Source: Planctomycetota bacterium
Lineage (GTDB): Bacteria; Planctomycetota; GCA-2746535
Reading direction: 5' to 3'
Assembly (NCBI GenBank): GCA_002746535.1
Contig: NVWA01000029.1
Span: 1-64,000, forward strand
Length of the DNA: 64,000 nucleotides
The notes under the pieces were generated by a model. It was not told where the DNA came from. It ran no database searches and saw only the letters and a list, made by a program, of their open reading frames with translations. Positions 54,656-63,155 of the stretch are shown in pieces; positions within the stretch are counted from its first letter, which is position 1, and each line of letters begins with the position of its first letter. The position numbers and the translations under genes are program-made.

Positions 54656-57600
54656 ATGATTCAATGTCCATTTTGTCATGAAAATCTATCAGAACCTCTA
54701 CCCAAATCATGCGCAACATGCGATAATACTATTGCAGATTTAAATATTGAAACCATTGTAAATAATAAATATAGTAGTGGATCTCCATTTAATACTGAAA
54801 CAGTAGCATTACCAAAACCTATATCTGATATTAATTTAGACAATCTCGAAACTGTTTGGTCTAAAACAATTACAAATGATGATGATGAGCTAGATGCAAC
54901 CATCAAGAGTAGTGATAAAGCACCTAGTGTTTCTTCTGGCTTTAGTGCAAAATCTCGTGTATTAAAACATCGAAATGAAGTTACAGACACCATGCCAGAT
55001 TATGAATTAATCAAAATATTGGGTGAAGGCGGAATGGGTATAGTCTATAAAGCCAAACAAATTTCCGTTGATCGTGAGATAGCGATCAAAATGATCAAAG
55101 AGAAATATAAATCGAGTGAACAAATCCGTAATAAATTTCTAGTAGAAGCGGCGGTCACGGGTGATCTTGATCATCCTAATATAGTACCGATTCATGAACT
55201 AGGTGCCGATAATGCAGGGCAACTCTTCTTTTCTATGAAGATGGTGCAAGGTACTGAATGGAAAGAAGTCATTGCTGAAAAATCAAGGCAAGAGAATTTA
55301 GAAATATTAATGCGTGTCGCAGATGCCATCGCGTTTGCACACAGCCGTGATGTTATTCATCGTGATTTAAAGCCTGAAAATATTATGCTTGGTGAATATG
55401 GTGAAGTTTTAGTTATGGACTGGGGTTTGGCAGTCTCGGTAACCCCTTCAGGTAAAGCTGATAATGTTGATGAAGCCGGTCTTGGTGGCACTCCACCCTA
55501 CATGGCCCCAGAGATGGCTAGTGGTGAAATTAATTGTAGTTTTGAAAGTGATGTATATCTACTGGGTGCCATCCTTTATGAAATTATTAGTGGATTAAAA
55601 CCACATGGTGGCAAATCTGTCAAAGAATGCATAGCGAATGCTGCACGCAATATTATATTACCAATTGAAGAACATGGAGAGCTAGTCAATATATCCATGA
55701 AAGCTATGGCCACTAAACCTGAAGACCGTTATTCAACAGTACGAGATTTTCAAGGAGCCATCAGAGAATATCAATCTCATTTAGAAAGTGTTCTCTTATC
55801 TACGCAAGCTGAAAAAACATTAAATATCGCTGCCAAAACAAAAAGTTATGCTGATTATTCACGGTCAATGTTCACCTTTGAACAGTCGCTTGAATTATGG
55901 GATCAAAATCATGTGGCGTTAAACGGTGTTTCTGTAGCTAGACTCGCTTATGCAAATTGCGCATACCATAAAGGAGATTTTGCTCAAGCAGAATCCTTAC
56001 TCAAAGAAGCCAAACTATTGCGAACCCCCCTAGGCAAATCAGTTTTAATTTCATTAAAAGAGCAGAAGGAACGAATCAAACGTGTAAAAACCTTAACTCG
56101 GATGGCCATTATCCTAGCGGCATCTGTTATCCTAATATTAACGGGAGCCTTTTTTTGGATAAGTGCCAAAGAAAAAAGAGCTAATGAGGCAGAACAAAAT
56201 ACATTAATTGCATTAGAGGAAGTCAAAATAGAAAAGAACAATGCTATTGCGGCTCAAAAAAAAGCTCTTAACTCTGAAAAAGAAACAATATCAGCTTTAA
56301 AATTAGCAATGATAGAAAAAAAGAATTCATTGATTGCTAAAAATGAAGCTGTTAACGCTCAGAAAATTTCTCAAAAAGCCTTAGCAGAAGTAAAAAAAGA
56401 AAAGAAAGCAACCGAACAAGCAAGAGACAAAGCCGAAGAAGAAAGAAAACGCGCCGAAACAGTAAGTAATTTCATGACAGAAATATTGGCTAAAGCAAAT
56501 CCCACTGTCAGTGGAGGCCAAAAGGTAACAGTCGTCAAAGTGATGGAGCAAATGAGTATAGCTGTCAAACAAAAATTCAAAAATGATGATCAAACACGCT
56601 TAAAACTACAAGATGCCATTGGAAGAGTCTATATTGGCTTGGGAAGATATAAGGAATCAGAATCACATCTACTTGATACAAAAAATTCTGTTCTTACACT
56701 GTTAGGAGCGGATCATCCTTCTTATGCTTCAAGCCTTAGCAATTTAGCCGGTCTCTATCTTATACAAGGTTTAATTTCAAAAGCAGAACCTCTTATTATA
56801 GAAGCACTAAAGATCAGAAAAAAATCTCTTGGAGTGGATCATCTTTTATATGCTTCAAGCCTTCATAATTTATCAAATCTCTATATTAATCAAGGTGCTT
56901 ATGCCAAAGCAGAACCTCACAATATAGAAGCACTAAAGATCAGAAAAAAATCTCTTGGAGTGGATCATCCTAAATATGCTTCAAGCCTTAATGATTTGGC
57001 ACTAATATATACAAATCAAGGTGCTTATACAAAAGCAGAACCCCTTATTATAGAAGTGCTAAAGATCAGAAAAAAATCTCTTGGAGCGGATCACCCTTCT
57101 TATGCTTCAAGCCTTAATTCTTTAGCAGATCTCTATATTACTCAAGGTGCTTATGCCAAAGCAGAACCTCTCATTATAGAAGCACTAAAGATCATTAAAA
57201 AGTCTCTCGGTATGGATCATTCTATTTATGCTTCAAGTCTTAGCAATTTAGGACATCTCTATATGAAGCAGGGCTCTTCTACCAAAGCAGAACCTATTTA
57301 TTTAGAATCATTGAAATCCATTAAGAAATCTTTGGGAACAGATCATCCTGCTTATGCTTCAAGCCTTAATTCTTTAGCAGGTCTCTATTTTAAACGAGGT
57401 GCATATACCAAAGCAGAACCTCTTCTTTTAGAGTCAATGCAGATCAAAAAAAAAAAACTTGGAGCGAATCATCCTTCTTATGCCTCAAGCCTTAATAATT
57501 TGGCAAGTCTATATATTAAACAAGGTTTATTCACCAAATCAGAACCTCTTCTTGTAGAAGTGCTCAAGATCGTTAAAAAATCTCTAGGTGTGGATCATTC

Positions 57601-57763
57601 CGCTTATTCATCATCTCTTAACAAAATTATTGATCTTTATCAAAAGCTTAATATAGATATCAAAAAATCAAAAGGGGCGAATCATCCTGAATACAAAAGT
57701 ATTACTAAGAAATTAAATTTTTATATTAATGAGAGAAAAAAAATCAAGCCATCTAAAAAGTAG
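54656..57763 (+). CDS. Membrane Ser/Thr protein kinase with zinc-ribbon head and kinesin-light-chain-type TPRs
   Basis: A 1035-residue protein. Residues 4-22 are a zinc ribbon (Cys4, Cys7, Cys19, Cys22). The kinase (about 115-375) has GEGGMG, HRDLKPEN, DWG for DFG, and YMAPEMASG, with a normal short activation segment unlike the tandem pair at 19-26 kb. A transmembrane helix lies at about 480-500, then a charged coiled coil (510-600). From about 680, seven full copies of a 42-residue repeat (L-G-x-D-H-P-x-Y-A-S-S-L pattern) form a TPR solenoid. It should sense or bind proteins across the membrane. AAAGGAAAA precedes the ATG. Confidence 0.92.
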   Translation: MIQCPFCHENLSEPLPKSCATCDNTIADLNIETIVNNKYSSGSPFNTETVALPKPISDINLDNLETVWSKTITNDDDELDATIKSSDKAPSVSSGFSAKSRVLKHRNEVTDTMPDYELIKILGEGGMGIVYKAKQISVDREIAIKMIKEKYKSSEQIRNKFLVEAAVTGDLDHPNIVPIHELGADNAGQLFFSMKMVQGTEWKEVIAEKSRQENLEILMRVADAIAFAHSRDVIHRDLKPENIMLGEYGEVLVMDWGLAVSVTPSGKADNVDEAGLGGTPPYMAPEMASGEINCSFESDVYLLGAILYEIISGLKPHGGKSVKECIANAARNIILPIEEHGELVNISMKAMATKPEDRYSTVRDFQGAIREYQSHLESVLLSTQAEKTLNIAAKTKSYADYSRSMFTFEQSLELWDQNHVALNGVSVARLAYANCAYHKGDFAQAESLLKEAKLLRTPLGKSVLISLKEQKERIKRVKTLTRMAIILAASVILILTGAFFWISAKEKRANEAEQNTLIALEEVKIEKNNAIAAQKKALNSEKETISALKLAMIEKKNSLIAKNEAVNAQKISQKALAEVKKEKKATEQARDKAEEERKRAETVSNFMTEILAKANPTVSGGQKVTVVKVMEQMSIAVKQKFKNDDQTRLKLQDAIGRVYIGLGRYKESESHLLDTKNSVLTLLGADHPSYASSLSNLAGLYLIQGLISKAEPLIIEALKIRKKSLGVDHLLYASSLHNLSNLYINQGAYAKAEPHNIEALKIRKKSLGVDHPKYASSLNDLALIYTNQGAYTKAEPLIIEVLKIRKKSLGADHPSYASSLNSLADLYITQGAYAKAEPLIIEALKIIKKSLGMDHSIYASSLSNLGHLYMKQGSSTKAEPIYLESLKSIKKSLGTDHPAYASSLNSLAGLYFKRGAYTKAEPLLLESMQIKKKKLGANHPSYASSLNNLASLYIKQGLFTKSEPLLVEVLKIVKKSLGVDHSAYSSSLNKIIDLYQKLNIDIKKSKGANHPEYKSITKKLNFYINERKKIKPSKK
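56700..57600 (+). repeat. 126-bp coding repeat (TPR units) in the kinase gene
   Basis: About seven tandem 126-base units encode 42-residue TPRs. Several units share long identical DNA stretches such as GGTGCTTATGCCAAAGCAGA and TCTCTTGGAGTGGATCATCC. Near-identity at the DNA level suggests recent duplication or gene conversion among units. Confidence 0.85.
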
Positions 57764-57795
57764 AGCACCATCTACTATTAAATATAATTGTTATT

Positions 57796-57885
57796 TCACC
57801 TAACATCCCACTCAACCCTAGAAACCACAACCCCATCCTTATAAACTTTTTCAGGCATCTTTACACCATTATCATACCAGAATAA
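57796..57885 (-). pseudogene. C-terminal fragment of a YwqK/MORN-like gene
   Basis: The minus strand reads FWYDNGVKMPEKVYKDGVVV then SRVEWDVR and a stop, the pattern of a MORN-variant (YwqK) C-terminus. The upstream part of the gene is absent. DNA on this strand is similar to the fragment at 37.8 kb. Confidence 0.6.
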
Positions 57886-57891
57886 ATTTAA

Positions 57892-58140
57892 TTATTTATA
57901 GACAATTATAGGAATGTCAAAATACGTATATTTTGTACTAATGTCATTTTCAAAAAGATAGTAAATGTAATATGAACCGACTGGAATTTTAGATACATCC
58001 CAATTATAAGAATAATTAGCATCTGGCTCTTCAATATTCTCAACAATTAATGTACCATCAAACCCACCTAACTCTGTATCATAATAAAAACTTATTTTAC
58101 ATTCAATTTGAGAAGTTGATAATATTGAGTTATTTATACA
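57892..58140 (-). pseudogene. C-terminal fragment of a surface beta-sandwich protein
   Basis: A stretch of 82 codons without a start codon. It contains GGFDGTLIVENIEE, YSYNWDVSKIPVGSYYIYYL and ends YFDIPIIVYK-stop. The WDVS-x-x-P-x-G-x-YYIY pattern is common in large extracellular Ig-like repeat proteins. The 5' part is missing, so it is a remnant. Confidence 0.55.
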
Positions 58141-58143
58141 TTA

Positions 58144-58474
58144 ATAAATATATTATTTAATAATTATCTTTAACTCAGAGAATAAATACGGATCAATGGT
58201 CATCCGCTCAGGCAGGTAAGTGGGCAACCAATGATTCTGAATCATAGAATGGTATTTTGAAGTCTAACAAGAACTTGATATGAAGTGAGCCAAAAGGGAT
58301 AGAAGCATTAAAGATATGAATGCTGATACTAATAGCGAATTTAATAATTTCTTTATCACAAAAGCTTCTAAATGGAAAATTAAATCTAAATTATAATCAT
58401 TAATTGTTACATTTATTTATAGTTGTTACTTTCCAATAAGTAATTACATCTTAAAATCTCAATTAAACTTCCCT
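58144..58474. other. Degenerate stretch without a clear gene
   Basis: About 330 bases. Short open pieces exist on the plus strand (for example DMNADTNSEFNNFFITKASK near 58.3 kb) but none has a start, ribosome site or family match. It is probably decayed coding sequence. Confidence 0.3.
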
Positions 58475-58669
58475 ATGGTTATAAGAATGTCAAAGGATCA
58501 TCAAAACAAAATTACTAACAAAGAAGATCTGATTAAAAAAATGAGACAACTGGAAATCTACATGTATCCAAGAGTCTTGGAAGAACGTGATGTTAACTCA
58601 GCAATAAGAAATCTAGTAATTAAGTATTATGGATCATGGGAAGACTATACTAAGAATAGAATAAATTGA
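58475..58669 (+). CDS. Small protein resembling a homing-endonuclease-associated repeat
   Basis: A 64-residue product. The segment AIRNLVIKYYGSWEDYTKN resembles the A-x-R-Y-F-G-S-W repeats that accompany HNH homing endonucleases and bind DNA. No nuclease motif is present. The following 140 bases continue with related fragments, so this may be the head of a broken gene. Confidence 0.45.
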   Translation: MVIRMSKDHQNKITNKEDLIKKMRQLEIYMYPRVLEERDVNSAIRNLVIKYYGSWEDYTKNRIN

Positions 58670-58811
58670 ATGCGCCTGCTTATAAAATGTAAAGTCTGCG
58701 ATAAAGAGTTTGGGAACATCAAACCGCATATTACTCGCACTCACGAAAGCATATGGTAGCTATAAGAATATGAAGTCAGCTTATATTAGGGCTGGGATTA
58801 ATATTAAATAA
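58670..58811 (+). pseudogene. Broken zinc-finger/HNH-associated-repeat fragment
   Basis: The ATG at 58670 gives LLIKCKVCDKEFGNIKPHI then TRTHES, a C-x2-C...H-x4-H finger like MucR/Ros or phage HNH-linked fingers. A one-base shift then yields AYGSYKNMKSAYIRAGINIK and a stop, a further repeat of the G-S-Y/W type. Together with the preceding 64-residue product this looks like a frameshifted DNA-binding gene. It ends 12 bases before the array leader. Confidence 0.55.
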
Positions 58812-58822
58812 ACACAACATCC

Positions 58823-58988
58823 ATTAAGTACTTTTCACTAAATCCCCTTTTCTGGAAACTACTGCATTTCATCATCTACTAGGTTATAAATAATGATATT
58901 GCTCTTCCATGATATTGCTAATTTAGTAGAATATTATTTCATTAAAAACTGATTGAACGAAATTAATATTGACGTGGACGGAGTCTGT
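58823..58988 (+). repeat. Cassette-array leader, copy B (attI-like candidate)
   Basis: The ungapped partner of 37842-38007, about 95% identical. It ends in GGAGTCTGT and is followed by TAATATTT, so the junction reads G/TTAATA, close to a cassette core. TTGACG (end of leader), 17 bases, TATTTA is a possible promoter spanning the junction. The sequence upstream differs from that upstream of copy A, so the leader is a discrete module. Confidence 0.75.
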
Positions 58989-59048
58989 TAATATTTAAGA
59001 CATTCAGTCTTTATCATCACATTCAATGGATACATAGGAGTTAGAAGC

Positions 59049-59813
59049 ATGAATCATATAATTGATACTCATATAATTGATACTATTGTGAAGATATGCA
59101 TCAAGCAATATGGAAACAAAATTGTCTCCATATATGTAGTGGGTAGTTTTTCACGTGGAGATTCTATAGATACAAGTGATCTTGATCTGAAAATTATATT
59201 TGAGGATGATGTTGAACTGGATGAAATTGGATATTGGGAATTTGTTAGAGATGTTAAGTTTCGTATACATGAAAATATTGACTTGTCACCTCAGTGGATA
59301 AGTAAAATAAAGGAATGGGGTGTAGGTATAAAATATGACGGCAAATTATTGTATGGTAAAGATATTAGAAATGAGATCAAAGATCCAGAAATTTGTGAGT
59401 ATATTAAAAAACTTAAATCAATATCTAAGCAATTTTCTAAAAAGATGAGGGGTTTGAATGAAATTGATTATAGAAATTTGAAATATCCAGATGAAAAAGA
59501 TGAGTTTTATGGCTACATAAGATATGAAGACAAATTCAAACAGTTATCAAGATTGTTTTCTTTATCTTTTATTTCAACTGCTAAAATAGCTATTCATGGA
59601 AATGTAATCGTAAAATCAAAAAGAACAATACCAGAATTGTATGTGAAGCATGTTGATGATGCCTTTAATGGCTGGGTTAAAAATTTGTTTTATATATGCA
59701 GAGATCAGTGGCATTATAGGATACCTGAAAATAATATCGATAGAATCAAGTTAAAAGATATATGTTCAAAAGCGTTGGATTTTGAAAAAGATTTTTATAT
59801 AAAATGCATCTAA
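59049..59813 (+). CDS. Nucleotidyltransferase (MNT/KNTase-like; first cassette of array 2)
   Basis: A 254-residue protein. GSFSRGDSIDTSDLDLKI is the G-S-x-R-G-D...D-x-D signature of minimal nucleotidyltransferases, including aminoglycoside nucleotidyltransferases, with both metal-binding aspartates. It could modify a small molecule or a protein/tRNA partner; antibiotic resistance is possible but unproven. ATAGGAG lies upstream of the ATG. It is the first gene after the leader. Confidence 0.82.
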   Translation: MNHIIDTHIIDTIVKICIKQYGNKIVSIYVVGSFSRGDSIDTSDLDLKIIFEDDVELDEIGYWEFVRDVKFRIHENIDLSPQWISKIKEWGVGIKYDGKLLYGKDIRNEIKDPEICEYIKKLKSISKQFSKKMRGLNEIDYRNLKYPDEKDEFYGYIRYEDKFKQLSRLFSLSFISTAKIAIHGNVIVKSKRTIPELYVKHVDDAFNGWVKNLFYICRDQWHYRIPENNIDRIKLKDICSKALDFEKDFYIKCI

Positions 59814-59932
59814 TCAGTCGCCACAACGAACACCTTTAAGCAATCCCCTTTACGCAACTAAATAAAATAATTCTTCTGACCACTCTACGCAGGGTAGTCC
59901 TCGTAAAGTGCCGCTGAACTCAAACGTTATAC
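59808..59932 (+). repeat. attC-like site 10
   Basis: About 125 bp from ATCTAAT, which overlaps the stop, to GTTATAC. The arms CACTCTACG and CGTAAAGTG pair around CAGGGTAGTCCT. The right arm GCCGCTGAACTCAAAC matches site 7 in array 1, tying the two arrays to one family. Confidence 0.75.
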
Positions 59933-59947
59933 GATCGAGCAAAATAA

Positions 59948-60363
59948 TTGGATTTAGATACAGCAAGTATAGCTCAAATTAAAAACTATGCAGAGCAAAA
60001 TCAACTGCATGGAATTATGAATAATACAAAATGGGAGAAAATTCTAGGCGAACTAAAAGACACAGAATTGCCTTTTTATTATTCTGCGAAAGCCTAAATG
60101 GCATAGTATTTCCTGAAGGCCATACTCGCTCTGATATAAGAGAAGTAATTCCAGAAAATTATAATGCAATATTGTCTCTTAACATTCACACAAAAGAAAA
60201 GCTCCCTGTTGGAGAATTGGCTAAGGTAACATTTGTTGATCACTTTGAATGGGCAATTGAAATATGTCAAGTTGCGGGCGTTCCTTTTTCCTTAACAGAC
60301 TTTGGCATATCAGTATGGGGGTATACTACACCAAGCTCTAATGTGAAATTCTATGGGCAATAG
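59948..60363 (+). pseudogene. Frameshifted cassette gene (DUF6678-like)
   Basis: The first frame, from TTG at 59948, gives LDLDTASIAQIKNYAEQNQL then MNNTKWEKILGELKDTELPF and stops. A second frame, open from an internal ATG at 60031, becomes protein-like from about LNGIVFPEGHTRSD and runs to GVPFSLTDFGISVWGYT and a stop at 60363. Joined, they resemble small proteins starting MNNTKW found in integron cassettes (DUF6678, from memory). A one-base shift near 60085-60100 is needed. Confidence 0.65.
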
Positions 60364-60484
60364 CATAACCAAGCATTGCAATGGACACTTATAAGGCACC
60401 AACTTTACGCAACAAACAAAAATTCATAATCAGTCCATTCTACAGGATGGTTTTTGTAAAAAGGTGGTGGCCTAATCGTTAACA
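60363..60484 (+). repeat. attC-like site 11
   Basis: 122 bp from GCATAAC to GTTAACA. It contains AAAATTCATAATCAGTCCATTC and TACAGGATGG and ends CCTAATC before the core, matching the right-arm style of sites 1 and 4. Confidence 0.7.
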
Positions 60485-60504
60485 ATTAATGGAACTGGTT
60501 TTGA

Positions 60505-60690
60505 AAATTTAATCTCTTTAATAAAAAGAAAAAAGATAACCAAATTCTGTGGCTTGAAAAATCTAGTGATGAAGGCACATCTTTTTGTGAATGTGAGCAA
60601 AGTCTAGTGGGCGCTTCAGGCCAAATGGATTGTCCTTGGTGTGGTTGGCTATTCACATGTGTTTATTGTCGCAAAGTGCCTGTTATCTCT
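60505..60690 (+). pseudogene. 5'-truncated zinc-ribbon cassette gene
   Basis: An open frame without a start codon: KKKKDNQILWLEKSSDEGTS, then FCECEQS, DCPWCGWLFTCVYCRK. The Cys pairs form a zinc ribbon known in small bacterial proteins. The 5' end is missing. The 3' end runs straight into an attC right half and, with no earlier stop, into the next gene in another frame. Confidence 0.6.
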
Positions 60691-60700
60691 AACGTTAGTC
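60660..60700 (+). repeat. attC-like right half (site 12)
   Basis: GTCGCAAAGTGCCTGTTATCTCTAAC followed by core GTTAGTC. Its end resembles site 5 (TTCTAACGTTAG). The left half is lost into the zinc-ribbon gene fragment. Confidence 0.5.
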
Positions 60701-60719
60701 AAACACAAAAGGAGAAAAT

Positions 60720-61052
60720 ATGTCAGATGAAATAGAAAGAAGAAAAATATCAGCACTTGAAGCTATTAAAAAGTCATATGGTACAGAAGAGGGTGAGTAC
60801 AATTCTACTCTTTTTGTGAGTCATCACTTAGAAGAGCTTGATGCCGAATACTGGCAAAAAAACTTTGGCACTATGTCCCCTGACCCTATAAAAGTTCTTG
60901 ATTATCTCCAACTGAAATCTCACTGGAGTGAAGAAGATGATGTAGGTATAGATATATTTGATTTTACATTACCAGGTGATGTTACAGATTCTGTGTTAAG
61001 TGTTAATTTTGATGAAGATGGCAACATAACAAGTGTAGACATGGAAAGTTAA
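60720..61052 (+). CDS. DUF2004-like small protein (cassette)
   Basis: A 110-residue acidic protein. The C-terminal FTLPGDVTDSVLSVNFDEDG and VDMES resemble DUF2004-type proteins of unknown role, often found near toxin/immunity genes. AAAAGGAGA lies upstream of the ATG. There is no signal peptide or membrane helix. Confidence 0.65.
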   Translation: MSDEIERRKISALEAIKKSYGTEEGEYNSTLFVSHHLEELDAEYWQKNFGTMSPDPIKVLDYLQLKSHWSEEDDVGIDIFDFTLPGDVTDSVLSVNFDEDGNITSVDMES

Positions 61053-61058
61053 CTCTTT

Positions 61059-61141
61059 TGCCTAATAAATCATTGCAACGGACACTTTTAAGTCATCAAC
61101 TTTACGCAACATAATAAAATTCATCATATATAATGTTTAGA
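61059..61141 (+). repeat. attC-like site 13 (truncated)
   Basis: Begins CCTAATAAATCATTGCAACGG and keeps CACTTTTAAGTCATCAAC, TTTACGCAACATAATAAAA and TTCATCAT, then jumps to unrelated AT-rich sequence. GTTTAGA at the end may be a decayed core. Confidence 0.55.
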
Positions 61142-61218
61142 CATTCCATTTTTCTTTGGTAGATTATCCACGATAATTATCCATATAAACAAGTTAAGTT
61201 ACTCAATAGGAGAATACA

Positions 61219-61617
61219 GTGATTGTAAGAGTCTGCGGTGCTATAATAAGAAAAGATGAAATATTGATGGTTCACCATATTCACGATGGCCGTGATTATT
61301 GGACTTTACCAGGTGGCGGCGTGGAAGAAGGCGAAATACCAGAAGATGCAATTGTAAGAGAAATTCAAGAAGAAGTATGTCTAGATGTAGTAATAAAAGA
61401 AGTGTTATTTGACGAAGAATCTAAGGGAAATATATGTAGATGTTATTTATTAGAAGAAAAAGGCACTAAGCAATTAGAAAGTCTTGGATATGATCCTGAA
61501 GACGCGCATTTGCCTAAAGAAGAAAAAATGCTACAAGGTATACAATGGTTTACGCTAGAGGAAAAGAGAGAAGATCCACAAGTAAAAAAAGTAATTGAAG
61601 TGCTTAAATTAACATAA
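61219..61617 (+). CDS. NUDIX hydrolase (cassette)
   Basis: A 132-residue protein. The Nudix box GGGVEEGEIPEDAIVREIQEE is complete, with the metal-binding REIQEE. It hydrolyses nucleoside-diphosphate-linked compounds; the substrate is unknown. The start is GTG with ATAGGAGA upstream. Nudix genes are frequent integron cargo. Confidence 0.9.
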   Translation: MIVRVCGAIIRKDEILMVHHIHDGRDYWTLPGGGVEEGEIPEDAIVREIQEEVCLDVVIKEVLFDEESKGNICRCYLLEEKGTKQLESLGYDPEDAHLPKEEKMLQGIQWFTLEEKREDPQVKKVIEVLKLT

Positions 61618-61729
61618 CAATGCGATGCAACATACACTATAAGTCATCCATTTTACGCAATAAAATAAATCTTCAGTTCACTCTACGCAGGATAGTCCTC
61701 GTAGAGTGCCGCTGATCTAATCGTTATAA
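61611..61729 (+). repeat. attC-like site 14
   Basis: 119 bp from ACATAAC, which overlaps the Nudix stop, to GTTATAA. The arms CACTCTACG and CGTAGAGTG are perfectly complementary around CAGGATAGTCCT, and GCCGCTGATCTAATC precedes the core. It is well formed. Confidence 0.75.
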
Positions 61730-61771
61730 ATATCAATATACCTTTCAAGTAACTTTTATAGAAAACAAATA

Positions 61772-62095
61772 ATGTGTAGTCTTCTAACAGAAATCGCACC
61801 AGTGCAAATTGTTGAAAAAGCTTTTGATTTGAATAGTCAATCTAAAGACAGAAGTGAACTCATAAATAAACTTTTAAAATTTGGGCTTTGTTATGTTCAC
61901 ATCCACGAAATCATAGAAGGCATTGGCAGTGCAATATCTGTACTTGGTGGTCACAATAAAATTTCCGAATTTAATAACTCCATGCTAAATCCATATTTTG
62001 ACGCGACTTTAAGAAAGTTTAACTACAACCCCATAAGCACTTTTTTTAAATATTATAAAAAAAAACTTTTGAATATAATTGACACCGTTTCATAA
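61772..62095 (+). CDS. Hypothetical protein (last cassette of array 2)
   Basis: A 107-residue protein, mostly helical, with no recognised family, signal or membrane helix. It is defined as a cassette by the flanking attC-like sites. The start ATG has no strong ribosome site. Confidence 0.6.
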   Translation: MCSLLTEIAPVQIVEKAFDLNSQSKDRSELINKLLKFGLCYVHIHEIIEGIGSAISVLGGHNKISEFNNSMLNPYFDATLRKFNYNPISTFFKYYKKKLLNIIDTVS

Positions 62096-62144
62096 CTAGG
62101 CGATGTAGTCGAACACTTTTAAGTCATCACAATAAAACAATATA
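62089..62144 (+). repeat. attC-like left half at the end of array 2
   Basis: TTCATAACTAGGCGATGTAG and CACTTTTAAGTCATCACAAT match the left half of the attC family. As in array 1, the right half is replaced by the trailer repeat. Confidence 0.55.
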
Positions 62145-62298
62145 CACTACCTACCAATTTACTATAGGTAGTAACCTCAGGACTAGCCTTAGTCCCACTA
62201 TCTTTAATGGTATCCCACCTACCTATCATTCCACCACACCCAAATAAATCACTAATCATCATTCCAGCATCTAAGTTTTGGAAAGCTTGGTGTTTTTA
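62145..62298 (+). repeat. Cassette-array trailer, copy B
   Basis: Homologous to 44790-44947. The hairpin at 62167-62202 has outer stem GGTAGT/ACTATC and inner stem GGACTA/TAGTCC. Relative to copy A, the outer C-G pair is replaced by T-A. It ends with TCTAAGTTTTGGAAAGCTTGG, after which similarity stops. From there to 62474 nothing is recognised. Confidence 0.7.
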
Positions 62299-62474
62299 GT
62301 TTCTGGTTTTTGTTCTAACTCTTCATGATTTTTATTTTGCTGTAGTAGCCGCAATTAAAGTTTATAAATGAATATTCAATTCATAAAAAACTATTCTTTT
62401 AATGAATTTTAATTTAAAAATACAATTTCTTTACCGTCTAAGATTCTAGAAATCAAATAATGCGGGATTAAAAA

Positions 62475-63140
62475 ATGGTTCATAGAAGATTGTTTTATAT
62501 TATTATATTATTATCACTTTCAACACTAATATTTGGAAACGAAAAGACACTTGGTAAAAGAAAATATTTATTGGATACTCCTAAAAAGGAGAACATTAAA
62601 AATATCCTAATCTGGTGCCACCCAGCAAGTGGAGATCCAAAACCTGAGTTCAACTGGATTAAGCAATCAAAAATTCTTGATGGGCAAACAATTCTAGTAT
62701 GTCCTCAGGCAAGTGCGCGACAATGGACAATGAAAAGAGACGAGAAATTTATCTTAGCCTTAATCAAAGAATTAATGAAAAGATATAAAATTGAAAAATC
62801 GAACATTCTGATGGGTGGTCACTCATCTGGAGCTCTGTTTACTTATGACTTTGGATTAAAACATCAAAAGTATTTTCACCATCTTATTACTGCCTGTGGA
62901 GTTATGCGAAAAAAACCAAAAAAAGCGACTAAAGATAGCCCAAAGATTACAATTTATCATTCGATAGATGACCTTGTGTTTCCAATAAAGTTAGCAAGAG
63001 ATTCAGCAAAAATATTATTAAAGTTTAAATATAAATTAACCTTTATTGAAGATAGATTGAAGCACTCCATTGGCCCTAAGCTGGCAACCGCACTAAAAAA
63101 AGGATTAAAAGAAATGAATGAACCTGTTCATAAAAAATAA
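62475..63140 (+). CDS. Exported alpha/beta-hydrolase (esterase/PHB-depolymerase-like)
   Basis: A 221-residue protein with a signal peptide (hydrophobic residues 6-20, cleavage near IFG). GGHSSGALF is the nucleophile elbow with Ser, HSIDDLVFP provides the acid Asp and LKHSIGP the His, so the catalytic triad is complete. LIWCHPASGD gives the oxyanion-hole region. Likely a periplasmic or secreted esterase; the substrate is unknown. It lies just beyond the second array. Confidence 0.82.
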   Translation: MVHRRLFYIIILLSLSTLIFGNEKTLGKRKYLLDTPKKENIKNILIWCHPASGDPKPEFNWIKQSKILDGQTILVCPQASARQWTMKRDEKFILALIKELMKRYKIEKSNILMGGHSSGALFTYDFGLKHQKYFHHLITACGVMRKKPKKATKDSPKITIYHSIDDLVFPIKLARDSAKILLKFKYKLTFIEDRLKHSIGPKLATALKKGLKEMNEPVHKK

Positions 63141-63155
63141 ATACAACTAATGGAT

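Noticed and set aside
59049-59813. Named aminoglycoside-resistance gene
   Set aside because: The nucleotidyltransferase signature is clear, but the sequence does not match any aadA, ant or lnu protein I know, so only the fold is called.
61059-61218. Functional promoter between the DUF2004-like and NUDIX genes
   Set aside because: The sequence is AT-rich and boxes can be found anywhere. Nothing distinguishes a real promoter.
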